From Methanomicrobia archaeon (lineage in GTDB: Archaea > Methanobacteriota_B > Thermococci > Methanofastidiosales > B48-G16): a stretch of DNA of 7,143 nucleotides. A model generated the notes under the pieces. The model was not told the DNA's origin, did no database searches, and was given only the letters and a program-made list of their open reading frames with translations. The position numbers were made by a program, and so were the translations under genes. The stretch is taken from contig JAGLWR010000055.1 in assembly GCA_023133315.1 (NCBI GenBank), positions 1-7,143 of the forward strand, given 5' to 3'. Positions 1 through 5,615 of the stretch are shown piece by piece (positions within the stretch are counted from its first letter, which is position 1; each line of letters begins with the position of its first letter).

Positions 1-575
1 GCAACTGCCTCAACCATTGTATTTACGGCATTGGCACCCATTGCATCTCTTACATCGACAAGTAAATGCACAACTGCCATTTTTTCTTTCTCGAATACCC
101 TTACCTCAATGTCCCTGGCGCCTCCTCCAAATTTTATCAGGACAGGATCCTGATCATTTGCTATCTTCAGTATCTCCTCTTTTTTTTCCAAAATCTGCAT
201 TTTTGCGTAGTATGGTGCCTTTAAGTCACATATCTGGATCTGACCTACCATCACAGGATCCGTAGAGGATGTGTGGAAACCACCCTTTATTCTTGCAATC
301 CGTGCAGCATTAGAAGCAGCTGCCACTACAGAGGGTTCCTCTATTGCCATCGGAATAAGATAATCCTTACCGTTTATACGAAAGTTTGTGGCAATGCCAA
401 AAGGAATCTCGTGAGTTCCAAGAACATTCTCGATCATTCGATTTGCAGTTTCAAAATCCAAAGCTCTCCCTTTTATGGCATTAATATTCTCATCGTCAAT
501 ACCCGTAAGCTCTTTAACTATTTTTATTCTTTCTTCCTGAGTTAGCTTGTAGAACCCTGGAATTCTGGAGTTCAT
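1..575 (-). CDS. hmgA: Class II hydroxymethylglutaryl-CoA reductase, N-terminal 191 residues (partial)
   Basis: Reduces HMG-CoA to mevalonate, the committed step of isoprenoid and archaeal lipid synthesis. The frame is open from an ATG at 575 to the window edge, so the C-terminal part is outside (I recall class II enzymes as about 430 residues). The N-terminus reads like the Pseudomonas mevalonii class II enzyme: NSRIPGF at residues 2-8, MIENVLGTHEIPF at 47-59, EEPSVVAAAS at 79-88 containing the catalytic glutamate, and DAMGANAVNTM near the end of the visible part, the HMG-CoA-binding signature. Most archaea carry a class I enzyme; class II is the bacterial-like type, known in Thermoplasmatales and Archaeoglobales and thought to be acquired from bacteria. 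It is the last gene seen in the operon, 4 bp after the DUF35 gene. The context implies a biosynthetic, not degradative, role. The catalytic lysine, aspartate and histidine lie outside the window. Confidence 0.95.
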   Translation of the reverse strand, partial: MNSRIPGFYKLTQEERIKIVKELTGIDDENINAIKGRALDFETANRMIENVLGTHEIPFGIATNFRINGKDYLIPMAIEEPSVVAAASNAARIARIKGGFHTSSTDPVMVGQIQICDLKAPYYAKMQILEKKEEILKIANDQDPVLIKFGGGARDIEVRVFEKEKMAVVHLLVDVRDAMGANAVNTMVEAV

Positions 576-576
576 A

Positions 577-585
577 GGATCACTC
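577..585 (-). promoter_or_regulatory. Ribosome-binding site of hmgA, overlapping the DUF35 stop codon
   Basis: On the minus strand this reads GAGTGATCC, a near match (one base missing) to the archaeal GAGGTGATCC consensus. It contains the TGA stop (580-582) of the upstream gene and lies directly ahead of the ATG at 575. The arrangement supports that start and suggests termination-reinitiation coupling. Confidence 0.6.
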
Positions 586-975
586 TGCCAAAACGAATTT
601 ATATCCGTAGTTGATTATACCAGCTTCTCCATCTTCACTTATCTTTCTGAATACCATTCTTACTTTTTTTCCTATCTTCACGTCATCCATCTCACAATCG
701 GTTAATTGCGACATTATCAAGGGCCCATTTTTAAGTTTAATCAATGCTATTGCATACGGTGTCTGGACATCAAACTCCGGGGGAGCAGTTCTAATCACTG
801 TATAGCTAAAAATCTCACCTTCTTCTTCAAGTTTTATATCCTTTATATCTCCAGATCTTCTGCATCGTGGACATATTTCCCTCGGGGGAAAGAATGTCTC
901 ATTACATTTTTCGCAATAACTTCCTATGAGTCTGTATCTATAGGGGATTTCTCTCCAAAATCTTGGTACACTCAT
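580..975 (-). CDS. DUF35 zinc-ribbon/OB-fold protein, partner of the thiolase/HMG-CoA synthase complex
   Basis: 131 residues. The N-terminus MSVPRFWREIPYRY is followed by a rubredoxin-like zinc ribbon with C21-x2-C24-x10-C35-x2-C38, then an OB-fold from about residue 45 to the end (EEEGEIFSYTVI, TPYAIALIKL, KIGKKVRMVF). In archaea this family bridges acetoacetyl-CoA thiolase and HMG-CoA synthase; the structure from a methanogen showed it helping to form a shared CoA-binding channel. The gene lies directly behind the thiolase gene, which fits that job. A longer frame opens at 1023, inside the thiolase gene, but the ATG at 975 is preferred: a full GAGGTGAT site sits just ahead of it and the protein then begins at the conserved motif. 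The role as a complex scaffold is inferred from family and context; no catalytic residues are expected. Confidence 0.93.
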   Translation of the reverse strand: MSVPRFWREIPYRYRLIGSYCEKCNETFFPPREICPRCRRSGDIKDIKLEEEGEIFSYTVIRTAPPEFDVQTPYAIALIKLKNGPLIMSQLTDCEMDDVKIGKKVRMVFRKISEDGEAGIINYGYKFVLAE

Positions 976-978
976 TTT

Positions 979-986
979 ATCACCTC
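979..986 (-). promoter_or_regulatory. Ribosome-binding site of the DUF35 gene, overlapping the thiolase stop codon
   Basis: The minus strand reads GAGGTGAT, a full match to the archaeal anti-Shine-Dalgarno, three bases before the ATG at 975. It includes the thiolase TGA (980-982). It decides the DUF35 start against the longer frame opening at 1023. Confidence 0.75.
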
Positions 987-2137
987 GAAAAGATGTGGAC
1001 CACAGCTGTTCCTCCTGAACCACCTATATTCTGTGACAGTCCGATCTCAGCATCTTTTACCTGCCGTTTTCCGGCCTTTCCACGAAGCTGAGTCACCACT
1101 TCCACTACCTGTGCTACACCCGTTGCTCCTACAGGATGTCCTTTGGATTTCAAACCACCGGAAGGATTTATCGGAAGTTCTCCATCCAAAGAGGTTATAC
1201 CGTCTTCTACAGCCTTTCCACCTTCACCTTTTTTGAAGAATCCTAGATCCTCGATATTTATTATCTCAGCGATGGTGAAACAGTCGTGTACCTCTGCAAA
1301 ATCTATGTCTCTATGTGTGACTCCTGCCATCTTATAAGCAGATTTTGCGGCATTTACCGTGGAATCTATCGTGCAGATATCCTCCCTGTCGTATATTCCT
1401 ATGGCTCCCGATGCCTGTCCAGAACTCCTTATCCATATCGGGTCATCACGAAGTTCCTTTGCTTTTTCTTCCGAAGCCAGGATAACACAGGCAGCTCCAT
1501 CACTTACAGGAGAACAGTGGAATAATCTTAGGGGGTCTGCTACAAGCGTGGAGCCCATTACCTTTTCCAATGAAATTTTGAACGGAAAATGTGCGTTAGG
1601 GTTTAAACTTCCGTTATAGTGATTCTTCACTGCCACTAACCCCAATTGTTCCTCTGTGGTGCCATACTCATACATGTGTCTTTTCGCCATAAGTGCATAA
1701 AGACTGGGAAATGTAGCACCATTAAAAGATTCCCATTCCTGGTCCGCAGCGGATGCCAGATATCCAGTAGTCTGAGATCCCAGAGCGTCTGTCATCTTCT
1801 CGACACCACCGACTACAACGATATCAGCCACCCCTGATAATATTGTTATAAATCCCTGTCTTAATGCCAGTCCCCCCGAAGCACAGGCAGATTCTACTCT
1901 TGTCGATGGTACAGGTAGCAATCCCCCATAATCTGCAATTAAAGACGATATATGTCCCTGTTTTACGAACATGTCGCCGGTCATGCAGCCGGTATACAGT
2001 GCGTCTACCTCTTCTCCCGGAATTCCAGCATCACTCAACGCTTTTGTTCCTGCTTCGATTGTAAGACTTCTTAATGAAGAGTTCCACAACTCTCCGAATT
2101 TCGTTATTCCTACTCCAATAACAGCAACTTTTTTCAT
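980..2137 (-). CDS. Acetoacetyl-CoA thiolase (archaeal SCP2-like acetyl-CoA C-acetyltransferase)
   Basis: Condenses two acetyl-CoA into acetoacetyl-CoA, the first step of the mevalonate pathway. 385 residues, full length for the SCP-x/SCP2-type thiolases used by archaea. The nucleophilic cysteine is C85 in VESACASGG; H284 in AEVHDCF and H334 in KSKGHPVGATG are the other catalytic residues; GGSGGTAVVH closes the protein. The HDCF motif, instead of the NEAF motif and a late catalytic cysteine of classical thiolases, places it in the SCP2-like group. The unfavourable thiolase equilibrium is thought to be pulled forward by the adjacent HMG-CoA synthase through the DUF35-bridged complex. The start at 2137 follows a GAGGTGA site made from the last codons of the synthase gene. 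No soluble cofactor is expected. Other acyl-CoA thiolase functions are possible by sequence alone, but the operon argues for this one. Confidence 0.95.
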   Translation of the reverse strand: MKKVAVIGVGITKFGELWNSSLRSLTIEAGTKALSDAGIPGEEVDALYTGCMTGDMFVKQGHISSLIADYGGLLPVPSTRVESACASGGLALRQGFITILSGVADIVVVGGVEKMTDALGSQTTGYLASAADQEWESFNGATFPSLYALMAKRHMYEYGTTEEQLGLVAVKNHYNGSLNPNAHFPFKISLEKVMGSTLVADPLRLFHCSPVSDGAACVILASEEKAKELRDDPIWIRSSGQASGAIGIYDREDICTIDSTVNAAKSAYKMAGVTHRDIDFAEVHDCFTIAEIINIEDLGFFKKGEGGKAVEDGITSLDGELPINPSGGLKSKGHPVGATGVAQVVEVVTQLRGKAGKRQVKDAEIGLSQNIGGSGGTAVVHIFSR

Positions 2138-2141
2138 AACC

Positions 2142-2148
2142 TCACCTC
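2142..2148 (-). promoter_or_regulatory. Ribosome-binding site of the thiolase gene, formed by the synthase stop region
   Basis: The minus strand reads GAGGTGA, in which TGA is the synthase stop codon (2142-2144) and the preceding bases encode its last residues. It lies four bases before the thiolase ATG at 2137, consistent with translational coupling. Confidence 0.7.
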
Positions 2149-3188
2149 ATCAAGATCTTTTTCCTATATATTGTATAGGTTGCATAATCGATATATCTTT
2201 TATTATCTATCATGTCCCATGTTTTTGGGCACATATCTCTTTTCTTCTCGATTGCATCATCAACCGTAATGTAAAACGAGTCAGAGCCTGCACCGGATCC
2301 ATAAGAACTCATCAGAATTTTGTCTCCTGGTTTGGCAACGTCTAACACAGCGGTAAGTCCCAAAAGACTTGATCCTGAGTATGTATTTCCTATTTTGCTG
2401 ACTACCAATCCTTGTGTTACTTGTTCTGTCGAGAATCCTAATTTTTTTGCCATATTCACAGGAAACTTGGCGTTAGGCATATGAAAAACGATATAGTCCA
2501 GATCATCGGGATTTAAACTCATTCTATCCATCATCATTTTTGTGGCCGTACCGACATGTTTAAAATATGCAGGTTCACCCGTGAACCTTCCTCCGTGCTG
2601 GGGATAATGCTGGTACTCACGTCTCCAGAAATCGGGGGTATCCGTAGTATACGACAGAGTTTCCTCTATAGTGGCAATACTATCCTTATTTTTTTTGCTG
2701 AGAATAAACGCCGCCCCACCAGCAGATGCAGCGTACTCAAGAGCATCTCCAGGAGCACCCTGAGAGGTATCGGCTCCTATAGCCAGACCATATTTGATGT
2801 ATTCTCCTTCTATAAGACCCATAACGTTCTGGATCGCTGCAGTACCTGCTTTACACGCAAACTCATAATCCGCGCACTTGAGTTCTCCTTCGCATCCTAT
2901 AGCGGCAGCAACTACTGTTCCTGATGGTTTTACAACATAGGGGTGTGATTCTGAACCTACGTATATCGCGCCTATCTCTTCCGGATCGATTCCGGCTCTT
3001 TTCAAAGCATATTTTGTCGCCGCTGTTGCAATGGTAATCGTGTCTTCATCGAGACTGGGTACCGACTTTTCATATACGCCCAATCCCCTCTCAACATTCT
3101 GTGGATCCTTTCCCCAGATTTTTGCGATTTCACTTGTTTTAATTCTATTTTTTGGTACATACGAACCATAACCTACTATACTGATCAT
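2142..3188 (-). CDS. Hydroxymethylglutaryl-CoA synthase (archaeal type)
   Basis: Joins acetyl-CoA to acetoacetyl-CoA to give HMG-CoA, the second mevalonate-pathway step. With the ATG at 3188 the protein has 348 residues and starts MISIVGYGSYVP, typical of archaeal synthases. The acylated cysteine is C112 in YEFACKAGT, the general base is E80 in GSESHPY, the histidine is H236 in FHMPNAKFP, and N268 lies in SKIGNTYSGSS, so the catalytic set looks complete. The fold is a thiolase-like ketosynthase. A GTG at 3197 and an ATG at 3194 in the same frame give slightly longer forms, but they lie inside the AAGGTGATG ribosome-binding site and are probably not used. It is the first gene of the operon, with its own TATA promoter. 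It is expected to work in complex with the thiolase and DUF35 protein encoded downstream. Confidence 0.96.
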   Translation of the reverse strand: MISIVGYGSYVPKNRIKTSEIAKIWGKDPQNVERGLGVYEKSVPSLDEDTITIATAATKYALKRAGIDPEEIGAIYVGSESHPYVVKPSGTVVAAAIGCEGELKCADYEFACKAGTAAIQNVMGLIEGEYIKYGLAIGADTSQGAPGDALEYAASAGGAAFILSKKNKDSIATIEETLSYTTDTPDFWRREYQHYPQHGGRFTGEPAYFKHVGTATKMMMDRMSLNPDDLDYIVFHMPNAKFPVNMAKKLGFSTEQVTQGLVVSKIGNTYSGSSLLGLTAVLDVAKPGDKILMSSYGSGAGSDSFYITVDDAIEKKRDMCPKTWDMIDNKRYIDYATYTIYRKKILMR

Positions 3189-3191
3189 AGG

Positions 3192-3200
3192 CATCACCTT
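3192..3200 (-). promoter_or_regulatory. Ribosome-binding site deciding the HMG-CoA synthase start
   Basis: The minus strand reads AAGGTGATG, three bases before the ATG at 3188. The in-frame GTG and ATG at 3197 and 3194 fall inside this element, so they are poor start choices. Confidence 0.7.
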
Positions 3201-3221
3201 TTTTATTAAAAAATTTTAGTG

Positions 3222-3236
3222 TATAAAAAGTTTTCG
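3222..3236 (-). promoter_or_regulatory. BRE/TATA promoter of the mevalonate operon
   Basis: The minus strand reads CGAAAACTTTTTATA: a purine-rich BRE-like stretch followed by a TATA box (TTTTTATA, 3229-3222). Counting about 26 bases downstream puts the transcript start near 3199, giving a leader of about 11 nt that just includes the ribosome-binding site. The same block, with one mismatch, precedes the regulator gene. The transcript start is inferred from spacing only. Confidence 0.65.
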
Positions 3237-3260
3237 GTGTTTGCAAGATTATATATCGAC

Positions 3261-3266
3261 AAAAAA
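3261..3266 (-). terminator. Oligo-T termination signal after the regulator gene
   Basis: Six T residues on the minus strand begin 8 bases beyond the TAA stop of the regulator. Archaeal RNA polymerase stops at short T runs without a required hairpin. Further T-rich sequence overlaps the downstream promoter. Some readthrough into the mevalonate operon is possible. Confidence 0.4.
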
Positions 3267-3273
3267 CGATTGG

Positions 3274-3987
3274 TTATAATTTTATATTCCTCAAACCCTT
3301 GAGAAGAAGATCTACGGACTCAGCTTTTGAATGTATAAGCGGTATTTTTTCGATTTCGGCTATTTTTATGGCCACCGGGTCCATTTCCTTGGGGCCGTGA
3401 AGAACTACGAGGGCGGGCTTGAGTCCCTTTACTTTTATAGCTACCATGGGACTTCTCCCATAGGTAACCTTTGTAAATATCAGAGCTCTCTCAGTTGTCC
3501 AGCCGTATAACTTAAGAAAATCCTCACTATCCATCTCCAAAATTGCTTTTATAGAGTCTATTACGGTATATCCATAGATCATATGTTCTGATGTTCTTGG
3601 AGTAGTTAAGATCTCACCCCACACAGCTTTTGCTATGGTTTCTATGTCTGTAGGAAGTGAAAATTCTCTCATATCCATTATTATCTCTGTAGAAAGTTCT
3701 GTAGTAAACATTCTTGAAAAAGCGTGAATTACCTGTTCTCCATTGGCTTCATCTATATGTATCAGTCCTTCTACAAATTTTTTTATCGTTCCAGCTCCAG
3801 GAGATTTTCTTCTCCCCCCTTCATAATCACTGAGAACTGAAGAAGAGATTTTTAGGTGCCCAGCGAGACCTGTCTGTGTGATTCCAAAGATTTCTCTCCA
3901 TTTTTTCATTGTTTTTCCAGGATCTTCAGAAAGAACTATCTCCCCAGCCATTCTTTTTGCCAGTTTTTCTTTAGAATCATCTACCAT
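3274..3987 (-). CDS. XRE-type helix-turn-helix regulator with uncharacterised C-terminal domain
   Basis: 237 residues from the ATG at 3987 (239 from 3993). In 239-residue numbering, a Cro/XRE-type helix-turn-helix covers about residues 28-75 (MKKWREIFGITQTGLAGHL, then SSVLSDYEGGRRKSP with the recognition helix). A linker to about 100 follows. The C-terminal half, about 115-239, looks like an alpha/beta domain, with strands such as PMVAIKV, PALVVLHG and KIPLIHS, that might bind a small ligand. The layout resembles an archaea-specific regulator family (COG1709-like, from memory) often found near HMG-CoA synthase genes. It lies just upstream of the mevalonate operon, same strand, with its own promoter, so control of that operon is a plausible inference, not shown. 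Start choice: the TATA spacing puts transcription at about 3987, implying a leaderless mRNA beginning at the second ATG; the ATG at 3993 would then be untranscribed. Confidence 0.85.
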   Translation of the reverse strand: MVDDSKEKLAKRMAGEIVLSEDPGKTMKKWREIFGITQTGLAGHLKISSSVLSDYEGGRRKSPGAGTIKKFVEGLIHIDEANGEQVIHAFSRMFTTELSTEIIMDMREFSLPTDIETIAKAVWGEILTTPRTSEHMIYGYTVIDSIKAILEMDSEDFLKLYGWTTERALIFTKVTYGRSPMVAIKVKGLKPALVVLHGPKEMDPVAIKIAEIEKIPLIHSKAESVDLLLKGLRNIKL

Positions 3988-4008
3988 AAACATTCTTCAC
4001 TATCTACA

Positions 4009-4023
4009 TATAAAAAGATTTCG
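4009..4023 (-). promoter_or_regulatory. BRE/TATA promoter of the regulator gene
   Basis: The minus strand reads CGAAATCTTTTTATA, differing in one base of 15 from the block ahead of HMG-CoA synthase. The TATA centre (about 4012) lies 26 bases before the ATG at 3987, predicting a leaderless transcript. It sits in the 52-bp gap after the small membrane protein gene. Confidence 0.6.
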
Positions 4024-4045
4024 TTTATTGCGATAATAGTTACCG

Positions 4046-4213
4046 TCATTTGTTATAAAATATATAAACTATATAAATAAATATAATAGTTCCTACTATA
4101 ATTAATATATCTGCGATCACCCATCCAAAAGTGTAGAGGATATACATTTTAGTCTCTTTATCACCTTCTCTGAAGAGTGTTATGAGTTCTTTAATCCTCT
4201 TCATTTTTGACAT
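4046..4213 (-). CDS. Small single-pass membrane protein, 55 residues, unknown function
   Basis: I do not recognise a family. Translation from the ATG at 4213 gives a short basic, charged N-terminus (MSKMKRIKELITLFREGDKE, residues 1-20) and then one long hydrophobic stretch at about 24-52 (FGWVIADILIIVGTIIFIYI and on), ending YNK before TGA. The hydrophobic part is long enough for one tilted helix or conceivably a tight hairpin; the positive N-terminus suggests it faces the cytoplasm. It starts 9 bp after the stop of the DUF4342 gene on the same strand, so it is probably the third gene of the thioredoxin reductase operon. The ribosome-binding site is weak (TGAGAAAGATCC just upstream). An in-frame ATG at 4204 is an alternative start. 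The charge/hydrophobicity pattern and operon position argue for a real gene, but no homology is known to me. Confidence 0.6.
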   Translation of the reverse strand: MSKMKRIKELITLFREGDKETKMYILYTFGWVIADILIIVGTIIFIYIVYIFYNK

Positions 4214-4222
4214 GGATCTTTC

Positions 4223-4537
4223 TCATTCTTTCTTTTCGACTATTATCTTACACCTTGTGGCTAACGCTGCAATCGCACCCAGAGCAGCAAGCCATGGAAC
4301 GAGTAACATCCCTATAAAGCCAATGGTCACGGGAATTTCCAATAATACTTTATCTTTTTCATCTTTGATAGTTATCTTAGTCACATTTCCCTCATGAATA
4401 ATCTCCTTGACTTTTTCTATGAGGTTGTCAGAATCTATCACAAATTCTTCTTCCTTCGTTGCTGTTGGGGTTCCGCATATATGACAGAATTTTGCTTCCT
4501 CTGGAAGTTTCGCCCCACATTTCTTGCACGTTTTCAT
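4223..4537 (-). CDS. Zinc-ribbon plus DUF4342 membrane-associated protein
   Basis: 104 residues. A short zinc ribbon at the N-terminus has C4-x2-C7-x10-C18-x2-C21 (KTCKKCGAK, AKFCHICGT). Residues 32-68 are an amphipathic/beta region (DNLIEKVKEIIHEGNVTKI, then KDKVLLEIPV), followed by a hydrophobic segment at about 69-94 (IPVTIGFIGMLLVPWLAALG and on) and a short charged tail. This second part matches the DUF4342 family as I remember it, a domain of unknown function often fused to ubiquitin-associated or zinc-ribbon modules. The ATG overlaps the upstream stop as ATGA (4534-4537), behind a GGAGGGAT site, so it is tightly coupled to the thioredoxin reductase-like gene. Function is unknown. A membrane-tethered metal- or thiol-containing protein that could be a redox partner is speculation based on context. 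Confidence 0.85.
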   Translation of the reverse strand: MKTCKKCGAKLPEEAKFCHICGTPTATKEEEFVIDSDNLIEKVKEIIHEGNVTKITIKDEKDKVLLEIPVTIGFIGMLLVPWLAALGAIAALATRCKIIVEKKE

Positions 4538-5469
4538 GATATCCCTCCTTTTTTAATATATTTATAAGCAGACTCAGCTGCTATGGCTCCTTCTGCACAT
4601 GCAGTAACTATCTGAGCAAGCATATTCGAGCCCGTAGTTACATCGCCCGCAGCAAATATTCCAGGAACATCTGTAGACATGTCCTCATTAACTCTTATAT
4701 ACCCTTTCTCATTTACGGACACATCCAGTTTCTTTGCAAGGTTACTTTCGGGATCTGTACCTATCTCAACAAAAAGGCCATCCACTTTTATCTCAATGGG
4801 CGTGCCATCCTGATCGAAGATGACCGATTCGAGGTTCTCTTCTCCTTTCAGTTCTTTTGGTACAGATTTGAACATCATCTCTATCTTTTTATTGGTTTCT
4901 GCTTCTTCTATCCACGCAGGCATCGCTCGCATTTTCTTTTTTTCTCTTCGATATATAAGATAAACTTTTTTTGCATACTCCGAAAGCAGTAGAGCCGATG
5001 TTACTGCGGAATCCCCGCCGCCAATGACACCCACAGTTTTATCTTTGAAAAAAGCACCATCACAGGTAGCACAGTAGGACACGCCTATCCCTCTGAACTT
5101 GTCTTCATTGAGCAAACCGAGTTTTCTTTTCTTTGCACCGGTTGCAAATATTAATGTTCTCCCAAAATACGTGGTATCACCCTCTGTTTTTACGTTAAAG
5201 CCTTTCTCGGTTTTTTCTATCCCTGTAACTTCGAGAAAATCTATTTGTTCCATGCCAAGAGCCTCAGCGTGGCTTTTGAGTTTTGTCACAAGATCCATAC
5301 CACTAATCGTTAAAAGCCCGGGATAGTTCTCGATTCTATACGATTCCGAGACCTGTCCACCTGGTTTTCTTCCTACCAAAAGCGTTTTCATATTAAACCG
5401 TGTTGCATATATTCCTGCCGCATACCCTGCGGGACCCGAACCTACTATTATAACATCATATTCTTTCAT
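4534..5469 (-). CDS. trxB: Thioredoxin reductase-like FAD-dependent disulfide oxidoreductase
   Basis: 311 residues, the normal length for low-molecular-weight thioredoxin reductases. The FAD-binding dinucleotide motif is at 10-15 (GSGPAG), the GGQ/ENYPG region at 37-51, the redox-active pair is C133-x2-C136 (YCATCDGAFF), the nicotinamide-nucleotide motif is GGGDSA at 150-155, and the C-terminal FAD motif is FAAGDVTTG at 272-280. It should transfer electrons from a reduced nicotinamide nucleotide through FAD to a protein disulfide such as thioredoxin or glutaredoxin. Two deviations stand out: the usual HRR after the second nucleotide fold is YRR (173-175), and the conserved RQA near the C-terminus is replaced (NMLAQIVTA), so donor preference is uncertain. 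The ATG at 5469 is chosen because the FAD motif then lies 10 residues in; a frame extending to 5742 adds 91 residues that overlap the divergent gene and is rejected. First gene of a three-gene operon. Confidence 0.93.
   Translation of the reverse strand: MKEYDVIIVGSGPAGYAAGIYATRFNMKTLLVGRKPGGQVSESYRIENYPGLLTISGMDLVTKLKSHAEALGMEQIDFLEVTGIEKTEKGFNVKTEGDTTYFGRTLIFATGAKKRKLGLLNEDKFRGIGVSYCATCDGAFFKDKTVGVIGGGDSAVTSALLLSEYAKKVYLIYRREKKKMRAMPAWIEEAETNKKIEMMFKSVPKELKGEENLESVIFDQDGTPIEIKVDGLFVEIGTDPESNLAKKLDVSVNEKGYIRVNEDMSTDVPGIFAAGDVTTGSNMLAQIVTACAEGAIAAESAYKYIKKGGIS
4541..4548 (-). promoter_or_regulatory. Ribosome-binding site of the DUF4342 gene inside the end of trxB
   Basis: The minus strand reads GGAGGGAT within the trxB codons for Lys-Gly-Gly-Ile, three bases before the ATG at 4537. 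It supports the ATGA overlap start. Confidence 0.55.
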
Positions 5470-5487
5470 GATCCCTTTATAATTTTT

Positions 5488-5498
5488 ATCTTTTAAGA
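5488..5498 (-). promoter_or_regulatory. Possible TATA element of the trxB operon
   Basis: The minus strand reads about TCTTAAAAGAT, centred about 25 bases before the trxB ATG at 5469, which would give a leaderless or nearly leaderless transcript. The match to TTTAWATA is only fair, and other AT-rich stretches nearby could serve. The 146-bp divergent gap (5470-5615) contains only this and the opposing promoter as far as I can see. Confidence 0.35.
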
Positions 5499-5587
5499 AT
5501 TTATTGTATTGAGTTTCAGTCTTGATTTGCATAAAGTGTTTTAGAAAGCGCCAAGATGACAATGCATAAGAACCTCCAAAAGTAAGA

Positions 5588-5595
5588 TTTAAATA
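5588..5595 (+). promoter_or_regulatory. TATA box of the plus-strand pair (two-TM protein and threonine aldolase)
   Basis: A perfect archaeal TTTAAATA box, preceded by purine-rich AAAGTAAGA that may act as BRE. Its centre lies about 25 bases ahead of the ATG at 5616 and there is no ribosome-binding site between, so the transcript is predicted to be leaderless. Confidence 0.7.
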
Positions 5596-5615
5596 TAAGA
5601 CCTCCAATTGATAAT

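Noticed and set aside
17..545. Two plus-strand frames (17-265 and 273-545).
   Set aside because: They lie antisense to the class II HMG-CoA reductase, whose frame is clearly coding, and their translations show no domain pattern.
976..1023. A longer start for the DUF35 protein inside the thiolase gene.
   Set aside because: The ATG at 975 has a full ribosome-binding site and begins at the conserved family N-terminus; the extra 16 residues look like thiolase out of frame.
706..1236. A 176-codon plus-strand frame across the DUF35/thiolase junction.
   Set aside because: It is antisense to two well-supported genes, its protein is low in recognisable pattern, and it has no promoter or ribosome-binding site. 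It is a shadow of the minus-strand genes.
1971..2345. A 124-codon plus-strand frame across the synthase/thiolase junction.
   Set aside because: Antisense to the catalytic genes with no family features; expected by chance from the codon use of the opposite strand.
3994..4045. Search for an inverted-repeat operator upstream of the regulator (for example around ATTGCGATAAT).
   Set aside because: The half sites do not pair well enough by eye to be called an operator.
4049..4110. AT-rich repeated TATATAA-like sequence that might be a promoter cluster.
   Set aside because: It is explained by the Ile/Tyr/Phe codons of the membrane helix of the 55-residue protein; the better placed TATA box for the regulator is at 4009-4016.
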